The notes below the pieces were generated by a model that saw nothing but the letters and a program-made list of their open reading frames with translations, was not told the DNA's origin and made no database searches. A DNA stretch of 64,000 nucleotides from Sphaerisporangium fuscum. Its GTDB lineage: Bacteria > Actinomycetota > Actinomycetes > Streptosporangiales > Streptosporangiaceae. Location: the NCBI RefSeq assembly GCF_018531465.1, contig NZ_JAHDTF010000031.1, positions 62,001 to 126,000 on the forward strand, in the 5' to 3' direction. This document shows, in pieces, positions 16,849 to 26,319 of this stretch (its first letter is position 1; the number at the start of each line of letters is the position of its first letter). The position numbers and the translations under genes were made by a program.

Positions 16849-17075
16849 CAGCGACTATGGCAAGCATTTTCGCAGGTAGACGGTCGCCGGCCTGTTCGTT
16901 CGCTGACTCCGGCGGCAGCGGGCCACCGTCATGTGATGCGGCTGGTGAGCTTCCTGGGCGTAAAGGGGATGCCTCCTCTGGCGGTCGAGGCGATCAGCGT
17001 CCGGCCGCTGCGTTGATCGCGGCGGCGCGTCGCCAGGCCGCACCGCGCAGCAGGCGAAGCCAGTTGAGGCCAACG
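16849..17075. other. Intergenic remnant DNA
   Basis: No gene. It is bounded by the HxlR-redoxin stop and a degraded mobile-element accessory gene. A minus-strand stretch (ASTARGGIPFTPRKLTSRIT) looks protein-like but matches nothing I can name. Confidence 0.3.
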
Positions 17076-17560
17076 ATGACAGTGGATCCCTCGTGCCCGT
17101 CCAAGCCCGTGCCGCCCAAGGGCACCGCCCGGCCCGGCAAGTACTGCAGCCGCCGGTGCACCAACGCCGCCAGCAACGCGCGCCAGAAGCGATCGGAGAC
17201 CACGCTCGCCGCGCGGGCGGCCCAGCTCGCCGAGCTCACCACCGGCCACGCCCCCGCGCTGCAGCAACTGCTCACCGGCGTCACCGCCGAGCTGAACGTG
17301 CTGAACGAACTGCGGGAGGAGCTGCTACGCCGCAACGCCGACCTCGAACGCGAGGCCGCCGAGGCCACCGCCGAGGCCACCGACGCCGAACGCCGGGGCC
17401 GAGACGGCCGAGCACCGCGCCGCCGCCGACCAGGAGCAGGCCCGCGCCGACCGCGAGGCGCGCATCGCCGCCGAACGGCAGGCCCGCCAGGCGCGCGCCG
17501 AGGCCGAGCGCGCCAGGGACAGGCCTGGCATCGACGCCCGGCACCGGAAGCTACACAAGC
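17076..17560 (+). pseudogene. Zinc-ribbon plus coiled-coil accessory protein, frameshifted
   Basis: ATG 17076. The N-terminus has a Cys motif (CPSKPVPPKGTARPGKYCSR and a further Cys), a likely zinc ribbon with an x-Tyr-Cys-Ser-x-x-Cys second knuckle. A long Ala/Glu/Arg coiled coil follows. At about 17398 the coil continues only in the +1 frame (AETAEHRAAADQEQARADRE). Similar proteins accompany mobile elements in actinomycetes; this copy is broken and truncated. Confidence 0.5.
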
Positions 17561-17689
17561 TCCCGATTGCCCGGCGCCGTGGCGCGGTTGATCGCCGCCA
17601 GGGAGGCCACTTGCCCGGGCCCGGCGTATCGAGCATCGCCGGACGTCGGCTCACGATCCTTGGTGAACCAGGGCTTGATCGGCGGACTT

Positions 17690-17895
17690 CCGCGATCACC
17701 ATGGCGACGAGATAGACCGTCATGTTCCAGGCATAGGAACTCGCGCCGCCGAGGTCGGCCACCGCGGTGGTCAGCAGGCTCGCCGCCAGGTAGATGTCGA
17801 TCGCACCGACTAGCACTCCGCCGGCCAGCACGATCGCCGCGCCGAGATACTCCCGCCACGCGGGCGGGGTGAGGGCAGGCTCATGCGCTCACCTC
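17690..17895 (-). pseudogene. MFS transporter N-terminal remnant
   Basis: The minus strand reads LTPPAWREYLGAAIVLAGGV and onward through two transmembrane helices (IDIYLAASLLTTAVADLGG, then YAWNMTVYLVAMVIAE), the opening of a 14-helix-type MFS exporter. It then loses all similarity. It lies 135 bases left of the transposon and was probably cut by earlier rearrangement. Confidence 0.6.
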
Positions 17896-18030
17896 CACGA
17901 TGCACTGAGGCCCGCCCTGCGCCTCCCGAGGTTCGGAACCCGCCGCCCGCGGCCGAGGAGCGGCGCTGTGCCACGGCCGGTCTGCAGCGCGGCAGCGGGA
18001 CGAATGTGTCGATGGCGGGCCCCGGAGTCC

Positions 18031-18118
18031 CCGTAGCAAACGGCGGAAATCCAACGGATTAAGGCCTAACCTGCGGGTTCTCACGTTCCGCGGTTCTTGT
18101 CGATCATCTCCGCTACGG
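18031..18118 (+). repeat. Transposon left inverted repeat (88 bp)
   Basis: Starts CCGTAGCAAACGGCGGAAAT and ends CATCTCCGCTACGG. The reverse complement of the right end matches at 85 of 88 positions. Each end is itself bounded by CCGTAGC/GCTACGG, so a single end can fold on itself. Confidence 0.9.
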
Positions 18119-18144
18119 GGAGACCCGGAGAAACACGTGAAGTG

Positions 18145-19044
18145 CTAGTCGAAGACTCGGTCGACGACGGCAGCTTGCTCGGCTGTGCCGGCGCGGAAAT
18201 ACCGAGCCGAGGTGTCGAGGGAGGCGTGGCCGAGGAGGGCCTGGACCTGAGCGACGTCGGCACCGCCTTCGCGGAGCCGGGTGGCGTAGGTATGGCGGAG
18301 CCGATGGGGGCGCAGGCCGGAGAGCTTGGCGTCGGCGCCGACGGCCAGTACGACCTGGACGATCCCAGAGATGGTCAGGGCTCCGCGCTGGCCGGTCCAC
18401 AGCGGGCCGGGTTGGCGGCCGCGGATGTCGACCAATGCAGTAATGCGGGCCCGTGCGGTCGGTGGAATCGGGACTGTGCGGACTTGGTCGCCCTTGCCGT
18501 GCAGGCGGATGGTGCCGGTGCGGGCGGTGATCGCGATGTCGTCGGCCTCCAGCCGTGCGCACTCCTCCTCGCGGGCTCCGGCAAACAGCAGGACCGCGAT
18601 GATCGCCGCGTCGCGGGCACTGCGGCGGGCGGCGGGGCGTTCGACGGCGCCCTGCTCGGTGGTGGCGAGGGCGTCGGGCTCGCCCGGTTCGGGGACGGTG
18701 GCGCGTTTGACGTCGATGCGCAGCCCCAGTTGGGCGTACATGAGGGTGAGTGCGGCGATCCCCTGGTTGATGGTGTTGGGCGCGGCCCTGCCGTCGATCC
18801 GGCTCCGGCGCCAGGCGGTGACTGCGGCCTCGGCGCCGACGACATCGGTGAAGGCATCGTCGTGCTCGATGCCGGGACCGGTCAGCCACGTCATGTAAGT
18901 GGCGGCCTGCCGCTTGTAGGCCTTGACCGTGTTGGCCGACAGCTTGCACCGGTCGAGGTGCCGATGCAGGGCGGTCAGCGCCCGGTCGGCGACGGAAGCG
19001 ACGTCGCCGACATCGGGGCGCAGCGCGACGACCTCGGCGCTCAC
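18145..19044 (-). CDS. Tyrosine recombinase (site-specific integrase)
   Basis: A 299-residue recombinase. SAM-like core-binding domain at residues 15-120; catalytic domain from about 125. The full active site is present: Arg158 (FAGAREEE), Lys184 (HGKGDQVR), His247 and Arg250 (PHRLRHTYA), His273 (LLGHASLDTS) and Tyr282 nucleophile (SARYFR). The GTG start overlaps the stop of the coiled-coil gene (GTGA), so both are made from one message. Inside a Tn3 element its expected job is cointegrate resolution. It appears intact and possibly active even though the transposase is broken. Confidence 0.9.
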   Translation of the reverse strand: MSAEVVALRPDVGDVASVADRALTALHRHLDRCKLSANTVKAYKRQAATYMTWLTGPGIEHDDAFTDVVGAEAAVTAWRRSRIDGRAAPNTINQGIAALTLMYAQLGLRIDVKRATVPEPGEPDALATTEQGAVERPAARRSARDAAIIAVLLFAGAREEECARLEADDIAITARTGTIRLHGKGDQVRTVPIPPTARARITALVDIRGRQPGPLWTGQRGALTISGIVQVVLAVGADAKLSGLRPHRLRHTYATRLREGGADVAQVQALLGHASLDTSARYFRAGTAEQAAVVDRVFD

Positions 19045-19793
19045 CGGCCGTTTGCTTCCGGCCAGTGCCCTTCGTCGGGAGCGGTGTCGTCACGGTCGAC
19101 GTCGGCGTGCCCGTCGGCGAGAAAGGCGTCGCGGGCGGCCCAGTCATCGATCCCATCCACGAAAGGCGGTAGCCCCTCGGTGATCCATTCCGCCGGGTAG
19201 GGCCGTGCGGGCTTGTCCACGATCGTCACTACCGCCCGCCGAGGTGCCGGCGGTCGCCCGGCGAGGGCGTCGCGAGCGGCGGCTTCGGCGCTCCAGGCGT
19301 CGCCCATCTGGCGCAGGAGCTGGCCGCTGCGCTCCAGCCCGGCGTCCAGCAGGCGCATGGACTCGGCGATCAGGATGCGTCCTCGCCGGTCGAACTCGGT
19401 GCAGGCCGCCTCGTACGCGGTGCGGGCGGTGGCGATCGCCGCCTCGTCGCCGCTCTGCTTGGTGACCTGCAGGGCGTTGTCGGCGGCCCGCGCCCGCTCG
19501 TGTAGGGCCTTGAGCTCGGCGGCCAGGTCGGTGTGGCGGGCGCGGCCACCGAGGTTCTCGGCTCGGCTGACCACCTCGAGCTCGGCCAGGGCCCGCTGTT
19601 GAGCGTCGGCGTGGTCAAGCCCCTGATCGATCTCTGGTCGCCCGGTTCGGCCCTCGGGTGTCTCCACGCTCGCCGCCGTCCTTGTTATCCGCTGAGTTTC
19701 GCCCCGGGCCTCCGCTTGCACGGCGACGGCGTTATCCGCTGAGAGCGGATGCGGTCTTGTCTTCGTCTCCTCATGGTGGTTCGGATGCTGCAC
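19041..19793 (-). CDS. Coiled-coil accessory protein (TnpT/KfrA-like)
   Basis: A 250-residue protein, mostly one Ala/Arg/Glu-rich helix between residues 60 and 175 (DHADAQQRALAELEVVSRAE, then repeated heptads). The end is acidic (DDWAARDAFLADGHADVDRD). It lacks an obvious HTH. Position upstream of and overlapping the recombinase suggests a partner that bridges or stabilises the recombination synapse, as TnpT does in Tn4651; this is inference from layout. The start may lie downstream of 19793 because strong repeats (19684-19750) fall inside the first 37 codons. Confidence 0.55.
   Translation of the reverse strand: MQHPNHHEETKTRPHPLSADNAVAVQAEARGETQRITRTAASVETPEGRTGRPEIDQGLDHADAQQRALAELEVVSRAENLGGRARHTDLAAELKALHERARAADNALQVTKQSGDEAAIATARTAYEAACTEFDRRGRILIAESMRLLDAGLERSGQLLRQMGDAWSAEAAARDALAGRPPAPRRAVVTIVDKPARPYPAEWITEGLPPFVDGIDDWAARDAFLADGHADVDRDDTAPDEGHWPEANGR
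19684..19750. promoter_or_regulatory. Candidate resolution site or operator inside the transposon
   Basis: GTTATCCGCTGAG occurs twice in direct orientation (19684-19696 and 19731-19743); the second copy extends into a perfect inverted repeat ATCCGCT-GAG-AGCGGAT (19734-19750). Paired arms around a short spacer are the form of a tyrosine-recombinase core site. The 19794-20062 interval upstream has no gene. Confidence 0.45.
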
Positions 19794-20062
19794 TATATCG
19801 GCCGCGATTTTCCGCTACCGGGGCTTGGCCGGCATCTTGGGTGGCCGCGACCAGCATGACGGACAGGGTCCTGATCATGACGTTCGAGCCGTCCCAGAAA
19901 GCGCTGCCGGACCAGCTCATGGTTTAGATCACGGCATCCATTGCGGCTCGAACAGGCCCGGGATGAGTCTGGCGTGATACTGATTAACAGGCCGTGTCCG
20001 CAGGTCGCAGCTGGTGCCCTGAGCTGTTCGACAGCGATACGGCCAGGTCATCGCTGGGAGAA

Positions 20063-21091
20063 TCAGTGGAACCGCTCTGGCCGGCAACCGGCGAGCTCTG
20101 GGGCTGGTGACCCGGTGAGGATCTCGGTAGCGGCAAGGCGGCCAGCGGCGGCGGCCAGGGTGATCGCCGAGTGCATCACGGTGACGTACAGTCCCCGGGT
20201 GCCGGCAGGTCGGCCGATGACCGGTTCCCCGTCGGTAGGCATGGGGCGCCAGCCGATCTCGACAGAAACAATCTTCGTGTCGCTGGCTCCGGTGAAGGAA
20301 GCAGCGAACCGGTCGCGGACACGTTGGGCGGTCCTGAGCAGCGCGGCCTGGTCCGTCTCGCCGCTGTAGGCCATGGGGGCCAGGACCGTACCGTCGTCGA
20401 GCTGCCGGACCTCCATCGATGGCGTCGCGATGATCGTTCGGACCAGGCCCGGCGCTGCGCGCAACCGGACAAGGATGGCGGGTGACGGCTCGACGGGCAG
20501 GGTGACGCCGATCCCGGAGCACAACGCCACCGTGCCGGTGCCGGCGGCCAAGACGACGGTCTCAGCGGGAACAACTCCGGCGGTCGTCTGGACGCCGCTC
20601 ACCGTGCCCGCCTGGCAGTCGAGGGCAGTCGCCAGCGTCCCCGTCAGCAACCGCGCGCCCCGATCGCGCGCGGCGGCGACCAGGAGATCGGTCGCCGCGA
20701 CCGGGTCGAGCGCCGCATCTTCCGGGCGATGGATGGCCACGGCCGGAGGATCGAGCAGGTGCGGTTCCAGCGCTCCGACATCGTCCGTGCGCGGCCCTGA
20801 AGTCTCGTAGAAGCCGTCCCAGCTCAGCGAACCTGACCAGCGGATCGACAATTCGGGAAGCTCGGTCTCCAGCCGCCGGTACTCGTCCAGCGCGAGGTGA
20901 CGCAGCGGCGCCGAGGGCAAATCGCTGGCGACCGGTCGTCCGGCGATCCACGCGAAAGAAGCGCGGGTGGCGCCCGAACCAGGCAGGCCCGCATCGATCA
21001 ACGTGACGGGTCGGCCGCGCCCGGCCAGGTGGTACGCCAGTGACGCCCCGATGATGCCGGCGCCAACCACGACGATGCTGCGATCCTTCAT
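20063..21091 (-). CDS. FAD-dependent oxidoreductase (D-amino-acid oxidase fold), transposon cargo
   Basis: A 342-residue DAO-family protein. It starts with the FAD-binding Rossmann motif IVVVGAGIIGASLAYHLAGR and an acidic end of strand 2 (TLIDAGLPGSGATRASFAW). A second FAD block is TVVLAAGTGTVAL, and the C-terminus has the usual IGWRPMPTDGEPVIGRPAG and SAITLAAAAGRLAA. The family oxidises amines of amino acids or methylated amines with oxygen or a dye acceptor; the substrate cannot be read here. It sits between the resolution genes and the transposase, with about 270 bases upstream of it in the transposon, so it is a passenger gene. Confidence 0.85.
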   Translation of the reverse strand: MKDRSIVVVGAGIIGASLAYHLAGRGRPVTLIDAGLPGSGATRASFAWIAGRPVASDLPSAPLRHLALDEYRRLETELPELSIRWSGSLSWDGFYETSGPRTDDVGALEPHLLDPPAVAIHRPEDAALDPVAATDLLVAAARDRGARLLTGTLATALDCQAGTVSGVQTTAGVVPAETVVLAAGTGTVALCSGIGVTLPVEPSPAILVRLRAAPGLVRTIIATPSMEVRQLDDGTVLAPMAYSGETDQAALLRTAQRVRDRFAASFTGASDTKIVSVEIGWRPMPTDGEPVIGRPAGTRGLYVTVMHSAITLAAAAGRLAATEILTGSPAPELAGCRPERFH

Positions 21092-21261
21092 GCCGGTGTT
21101 CTAGCAGGACAGGCGCTGCCGCGACAGCGGATATTGGCCACCAGAACGCCACTCATCAGGCGCATTGCTCGCCGATCTCTTTATGTCGGGCTCGGCATAT
21201 CCTGCAAGCAGCGCTCCAGCCGGTAGCGGGAATCTCGGCCGGATATGACCAGCACCCCGGT

Positions 21262-24200
21262 TCAAGGGTTGAGCAGGAAGGTGGTGCCGGCCTCGGTGAC
21301 CAGGGTCGGGCGCAGCGGTCGCCAGCCGTCGTCGAGCTTGGCGAGTTCGCCTTCGATATCAACCTCGATGAACCCGAAAAAGTTGATGTTCTCGCGGTGA
21401 CCGGGCGCGATGAACGACAGCAGTTCATCGGAGACCTCGCGGCCCTGGGTGCGAAGTTCCTTGATCCCCATCGCGTAGTACTCGGCCGTCCAGGTGATCA
21501 CTGCGTTGGCGAGGATCGTGAGGCACCAGGCCTGTTCGGTTTGATCCTGCAGGTGTGGGCGGACGATCGCGCCTTGCTGAGCGTAGTGCAGATCGCGACG
21601 CAGGGCGTGCAGGCTCTCGCCTTTGTTGAGCTGGCGGGAGATCTTCCGCCTGTAGACCGGGTCCGACAAGTAGCGAGCTGCGTGAATAGTTCGCCGCATG
21701 CGGCCCCACTCCTTGACCGCCGCCGAGAAAGTGTTCTGACGGGAGGCGGCCGACCACTTGCCGACGACCAGGGACGCGGTCGCCTCACCGAATTTCAGCG
21801 ATCCGCCCATCCGCAGCAGGTCATCCCAGCACTCGGTGATGAGGTCTTCGTTCCACCGGTCGGCCGGTAGCGGCCCGGCGTGAGGGAATAGGGCGTTGGC
21901 CGCCGCAGGGGTGTCGACCCGCAGGAGTGTGATCCGGCCCAGGTCTCGCACCCGGGGCGTCAGGACCTTGCCGACCAGGTCGAACAAGCCGAAGTTGACC
22001 AGCGTGGCACCGTGAGTATCTGTCGCGTGCTCGTGGATCGGTAGATCGGTCTCGTTCCCTAGCAGTTCATCGAGGGTGTAATGGCCCTCGCGGGTAGTGG
22101 GGATGATCTGCTTGGTCCCGTACGTCGACCATTGGTCGGAGACGTGGGTGTAGGTCGACAAGACCTTCCCGCCGTGGATCGTCATGTCCCGGGCCGTCAA
22201 ACTCTTGCCGCGCACAGGGAAGCGCTGCCCGTCGGAGGAGGACATGGTGCCGCCCCCGAACTTCTTGGCCAGTTCCAGCTTGTAGTGGTGGTTGACCAGC
22301 ACGGTGTTCGCCTCGCGCGGCGTCTCCTCCCGCACATACCACTCTTGGGTCCAGGCGAGGGTGTCGTAGGAGACGCCGCACGCCTCGGACATGCGGGTGA
22401 GCCCGAGGTTGGTGGCGCCGGCGATCAAGACCGCCAGGATGTTGTGCTTCTGCTCGATCGACAGCTTGGTCTTGCGGCCGCCGGCATGGGTGAAGCAGTC
22501 CAGGAAGTGGGTGCGTGCGCCAACTCGATCAGCAGCGAGGCGATCGGCACGAACGGCAGCATCCCCGACAACTCCTCCCGCAGCGCCTTGGCCTCGGCCG
22601 GGATGTCCTCTGCCGACAGCGGCGGAATGACGAGTTGCCCCGCCTCGTCCAGCCGGACCGCGCCCACGTCGTTGGGCGCGGCGTTCGCCAGGGTCTCTTC
22701 AAGGTCTTCCAGAGCTTGGTGCAGTTCCTCCTTCACCTGGTCGATCGCCTCGGCCGCGCGGGAGGGCTTCCGGACCAGCTGGCAGAACTCCGCCCGCCGG
22801 CCCTCCCACTGCTCCGGCGTGAACAGGTAGGTGCCGGGATCGGCGTACCGGCGAGACCCTGGAACGAACACATCCCCCGAGCGGAGCCCGTCCCGCAGCG
22901 CGAGCACCAGGCACAGCTCCCAGTAGTGCCGGAACGCCTTCTCATCACCTGTCTTTCGGGCCTTGGCCAAGTAATCGGCGTACCGGGCGGGCACGAACGA
23001 CGTCGGCGTCCCGGCCGGCACCTTGCGGCCACCGGTCCGGTTCAGCTCCTTCAAAACCTCGAGGGCGTCCATCAGATCGGCAGCGCCGGGGCCACCCTGG
23101 AAGTCGACCGCCGACAGCACCTTGGGAGTGAACTTGCGCAGGTAGGTGTAGGAGGCCTCCAGCGCGGCCAGGCGGCCGTGGTCGCGCGGCAACGGCTTCC
23201 AGTTGATCGCGGAAACCTCACGGAGCTTGTCCATCCCGATGCGCTCACGCAAGATCCCGCCCACCTGCTCATCCGAGATCCCGGGGTCGACCAGGATCGG
23301 GAGGATCACATCCATCAGCAGTTGGCGAGCCTCGCCCTTCTTGGCCCGCTCCGCCAGGGCCTCATCCGTTTTGGCCTTGGCGTGCGACTCGCGTGCCGAC
23401 ACCGCCTGGTCGAACAGCGCGATGACCTCGTCCAGCTGATCGACCGCGGACTGAGCCACCAGCGCGAGCAGAATCGGATAGCGGCGCTCCTCACGCCGTT
23501 CCAGCCCCTGAACCGTCGAGCGGCGGCCCACCGTGGCCAGGAACGGGCGCCGCTCCCGCGGCAGCATCGACAGATCCTGGTGATGCGCATCCATCGCCCG
23601 CAGATACAGCAGCTTGTCAATGGAGCCGCCGATCGCCAGTGGCGTAGCCTCCACCGCCGGCGTCGTCAACCACCGCAACCGCGGCATCCCGATCTCCGGA
23701 TCATGCACCAGCAGCCGGTCCAGATCCGCTCGCATCGGCCGCGTCAGCAGGTGCTCGACTCTTTGAGTGGTCAACGCCCCTGCAGCAGAGCGGGCCGCGG
23801 TCACCAGTTCCATCAGTGTGACGACCCCGGGCCGTACCACCTGCGCTGATCAGATGCTCCACCGCCTGCTGGAACAGCAGCGAGGGAGTGTCGTGTTCCA
23901 TCGCCCGGTCCAGTAGGAACTGCTCCAGCTCTTTCCACTGAATGCTGCCCGGTGAGGGGTTCTTCCACGTCAGGTACTTCATCACCAGCTTCAGGTGATC
24001 ACTGCGGGTCTGCGGACGTTTCTTCGTGGCTCGCGCGTACTGTTCCAACATCCCTGGGAACACCGCCATCTGCCCTGCTAACCGCACCAACGCAGCCCGC
24101 GGAACCTCCTGGAGGTCGTCGGGGATGTATCCGAGCCAGGGCAGCGTGCACAGTTGTACGGCAAGCCCCAAGCGCGCTTCCGGTCCCCGACCCGGCGCAT

Positions 24201-24330
24201 CCAAGAACGCGTGCTCGCGCGACGTCAGCGTGAAGTACTTGATCAGTTCCTCGCGTCCGATGTCCGGGAACGACCGAAGACGCTCCAACTGCTCATCCGA
24301 CAGAAACCTCGTCGACATCAGCCACTCCAC
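21262..24330 (-). pseudogene. tnpA: Tn3-family transposase with two frameshifts
   Basis: Nearly full length (about 1,000 codons) in three frames. 24330 to about 23845: N-terminal DUF4158-like part (FLSDEQLERLRSFPDIGREE). About 23840 to 22510: middle part from VVRPGVVTLMELVTAA. About 22500 to 21262: catalytic DDE_Tnp_Tn3 part (AGATNLGLTRMSEACGVSYD, HATDTHGATLVNFGLFDLVG, end FLLNP). At 22510 restoring one base would rejoin the frames (ARTHFLD); the 23840 junction is similar. No large deletion is visible. Either two sequencing slips or inactivation; the DDE residues lie in the third segment and look conserved. Confidence 0.85.
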
Positions 24331-24359
24331 GAGTCACAGATCATCTAGTTCGTGACGAA

Positions 24360-24447
24360 CCGTAGCGGAGATGATCAACAAGAACCGCGGAACGCGAGAA
24401 CCCGCAGGTCAGGCCTTAATCCGTTGGATTTCCGCCGTTTGCTACGG
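24360..24447 (-). repeat. Transposon right inverted repeat (88 bp)
   Basis: Mirror of the left end with three substitutions. The transposase start region lies about 30 bases inside this end, the usual Tn3 layout. Confidence 0.9.
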
Positions 24448-24985
24448 AGACCCCGCCCCGCGCCGCCGGGCTGTTCGTCGTAGTCAGCACTCATGACTTC
24501 AAGGCTGTCGTTGAACCGTTCCCGGAAGCTTTCCGCCGCGGGTGGTCCACGGTGCTGGGCCGATGGAGGAAAGCTTCAAGCCGCGGAGGAACCTTGCCCC
24601 CACTCGCCGTTGGCGAAGATGCCCTGTCTCGTCAACTTGAGGTACGGGTGGTGCTGAACTGTGGTGCCTCAGGTCGGATGACACGCGCAGCCGATGAAGC
24701 CTCGCGGGCGGCATACTGCCCTGAAGCCGTTTTGCGTGATCGCGGATGGGGGGACGGCCGCCGGTGTTCCTGACGAAAGCATGCTCCCGCGCCATCCGCC
24801 GGACTGAAGCGCGCCGAGGAGCTCTTCGCCCTCTCGGCAGGTGCGGTTCATGAGCGGCCGGTTGTAGGACACCGCCTTCGCGCGGCTGCTCTTGTCGAAC
24901 ACTTCGGCGGTGCCGTACAGGTCCTTGCCGTCGCGCCGCCCTGGGCCGGGCCCGAACGCGTTGTAGGCGGCACCGAGCGGGCGAC
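24448..24985. other. Gap right of the transposon with an unassigned fragment
   Basis: No intact gene. On the minus strand between about 24790 and 24985 a frame reads AYNAFGPGPGRRDGKDLYGT and SYNRPLMNRTCREGEELLGA, which looks protein-coding but does not belong to ThyX and matches no family I can name. Confidence 0.3.
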
Positions 24986-25350
24986 CTGGTAGCGGCCGGG
25001 CTTGCCCTCCTGCACCAGCTTCCGCTCCGGGCCACGCACGTAGAACATCGGCCCGAGCTCACGGTATCTGCCGCTCTCCTCGTTGAAGACAGCCGGACCT
25101 GTGACGCATCCATTCGCGGAACACGAAGATCGGGGCGTGGACGAAAAACTTCATGGAGTTGTGCTCGAAGGGTGTGCCGTGCCGGTTCCGCATCAGGTAG
25201 CCGATCAGGCCCTTAGACCGGTTGGTGTCCTGGCCGATTCCCTCGAGGGACTGTTCGCAGACGGTTGACACTCGCGCGGCCCACACCACGTCCGAGTCGC
25301 TCGCGTTTGTGCCGGACCAGGTCGACGGTGACGTCGCTTCGGAGAATCAC
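24986..25350 (-). pseudogene. thyX: Flavin-dependent thymidylate synthase, degraded
   Basis: GTG 25350 begins SDVTVDLVRH, then after a frameshift VVWAARVSTVCEQSLEGIGQ, RSKGLIGYLMRNRHGTPFEH and HAPIFVFREWMRHR (the RHR FAD/dUMP motif), then after another shift MFYVRGPERKLVQEGKPGRY. Family signature RHRxxSxNxxSxR is destroyed. At least two frameshifts and loss of the C-terminal half show real decay. A functional thyX or thyA must lie elsewhere. Confidence 0.8.
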
Positions 25351-25429
25351 CTGCCGTTCCCTCCCAGGGAGGGTGTTCGTCTCGGCCTCCGTGGGAGGCA
25401 CCAGGGTGCGTGTGCGTAGCGCCCGCACC

Positions 25430-26263
25430 CTACTTGCCCGGGCGGACACCTGCCTCAGGGCGGCCTTGGGCGAACTGGCGTAGCGCGGAGGCGAGCACGT
25501 CGGCCGTGGTGGCGTGGTTCTCGCCGGGCACCGGCAGCAGGGTCGCGGTCGGCAGCAGGCCGGCCAGCGCCTGGGCCGCAGTGATCAGCCACGGCATGGT
25601 GGCGGTGCCGTGCATGACCAGGACGGGCACGCCGATCGCCGCCCAGCGGCCGGCCGGCAGCGGGGCGCCGGACATGGTGGTGCCAATGATCCGCCCGTCG
25701 TAGGCGATGGTGTGCGCCACCGCCTCCACTGCAGGCCAGAAGTCGCTCCGCCGCATCCCTGCGACGGCCTCTTCAGGGAGGCCGACCGCCGCGGTCATGA
25801 ACAGCGCCGCCGCGTCCCCCGGGCGGCCCTCGGCCACGGCGGCGTCCAGCCGCTCAACGTAGTCGACCGGCAGCGGCGGGCGGCTGTCGTCGACGACGAA
25901 CGGCGGCTCGAACAGCGCCAGATGGCTGATCGGCAGGCCGGCCGCCGCGGCGTCCAGAGCCAGCACCGCGCCCGAGGATCCGCCGAAAACGGCGGCCGGG
26001 CCGCCGCCGGCATCGGCGATCAGCACGGCGATGTCCTCGATCTCGCGTTCCACCGCGTACGGCGCGGTATCGGTGCTCTCCCCGCGGCCACGGCGATCGT
26101 AGGCGTACACCCGGAACTCGTCGGCCAGCAGCCGGCCCACCTCCGCGTAGACCGGGTTGACGGCGCGGTGGGCGGTGGCGCCATCGACCATGATCAGTGG
26201 CCGCCCGGTCCCCCACGCGTCAAAAGCGATCTTCGTGCCGTCCTTGGACCGAACGGTGCCCAT
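25430..26263 (-). CDS. Alpha/beta hydrolase
   Basis: A 277-residue hydrolase; ATG 26263 is preferred (AAAGGGG site) over GTG 26278. Oxyanion region GTGRPLIMVDGATAHRAVNP, then RVYAYDRRGRGES, nucleophile elbow GGSSGA (Ser), late acid segment VPVLVMHGTA, and catalytic His in VPGENHATTADVLA. All triad positions are present. Substrate unknown. A perfect 14-bp palindrome lies 28 bases upstream, suggesting control by a local regulator not seen here. The gene is monocistronic. Confidence 0.85.
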   Translation of the reverse strand: MGTVRSKDGTKIAFDAWGTGRPLIMVDGATAHRAVNPVYAEVGRLLADEFRVYAYDRRGRGESTDTAPYAVEREIEDIAVLIADAGGGPAAVFGGSSGAVLALDAAAAGLPISHLALFEPPFVVDDSRPPLPVDYVERLDAAVAEGRPGDAAALFMTAAVGLPEEAVAGMRRSDFWPAVEAVAHTIAYDGRIIGTTMSGAPLPAGRWAAIGVPVLVMHGTATMPWLITAAQALAGLLPTATLLPVPGENHATTADVLASALRQFAQGRPEAGVRPGK

Positions 26264-26290
26264 GGTCGCCCCTTTCACCTCTCATCACAC

Positions 26291-26304
26291 GTACCGTACG
26301 GTAC
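26291..26304. promoter_or_regulatory. Perfect 14-bp palindrome upstream of the hydrolase
   Basis: GTACCGTACGGTAC. It lies in the expected promoter window of the hydrolase at 26263. No adjacent regulator gene remains; the neighbour upstream is an integrase relic. Confidence 0.55.
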
Positions 26305-26319
26305 TGTCGGCTGGTGCCG

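Larger units (their letters stand above)
18031..24447. mobile_element. Tn3-family transposon with tyrosine-recombinase module and oxidase cargo
   Basis: 6,417 bp bounded by 88-bp inverted repeats. Contents, all on the minus strand: tyrosine recombinase, coiled-coil partner, FAD oxidoreductase and a Tn3 transposase split by two frameshifts. Flanking pentamers are AGTCC on the left (18026-18030) and AGACC on the right (24448-24452), a 4/5 match to the 5-bp target duplication expected of Tn3 elements. The recombinase/coiled-coil pair parallels the TnpS/TnpT resolution system of Tn4651-type transposons; this comparison is by family logic, not alignment. Confidence 0.85.

Noticed and set aside
19684..19750. 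Integron attachment site
   Set aside because: No integron integrase features (no extra alpha domain) and no cassette array; a Tn3 resolution site fits better.
22515..23849. A 444-codon plus-strand frame inside the transposon
   Set aside because: It is antisense to the middle part of the Tn3 transposase, which has family motifs.
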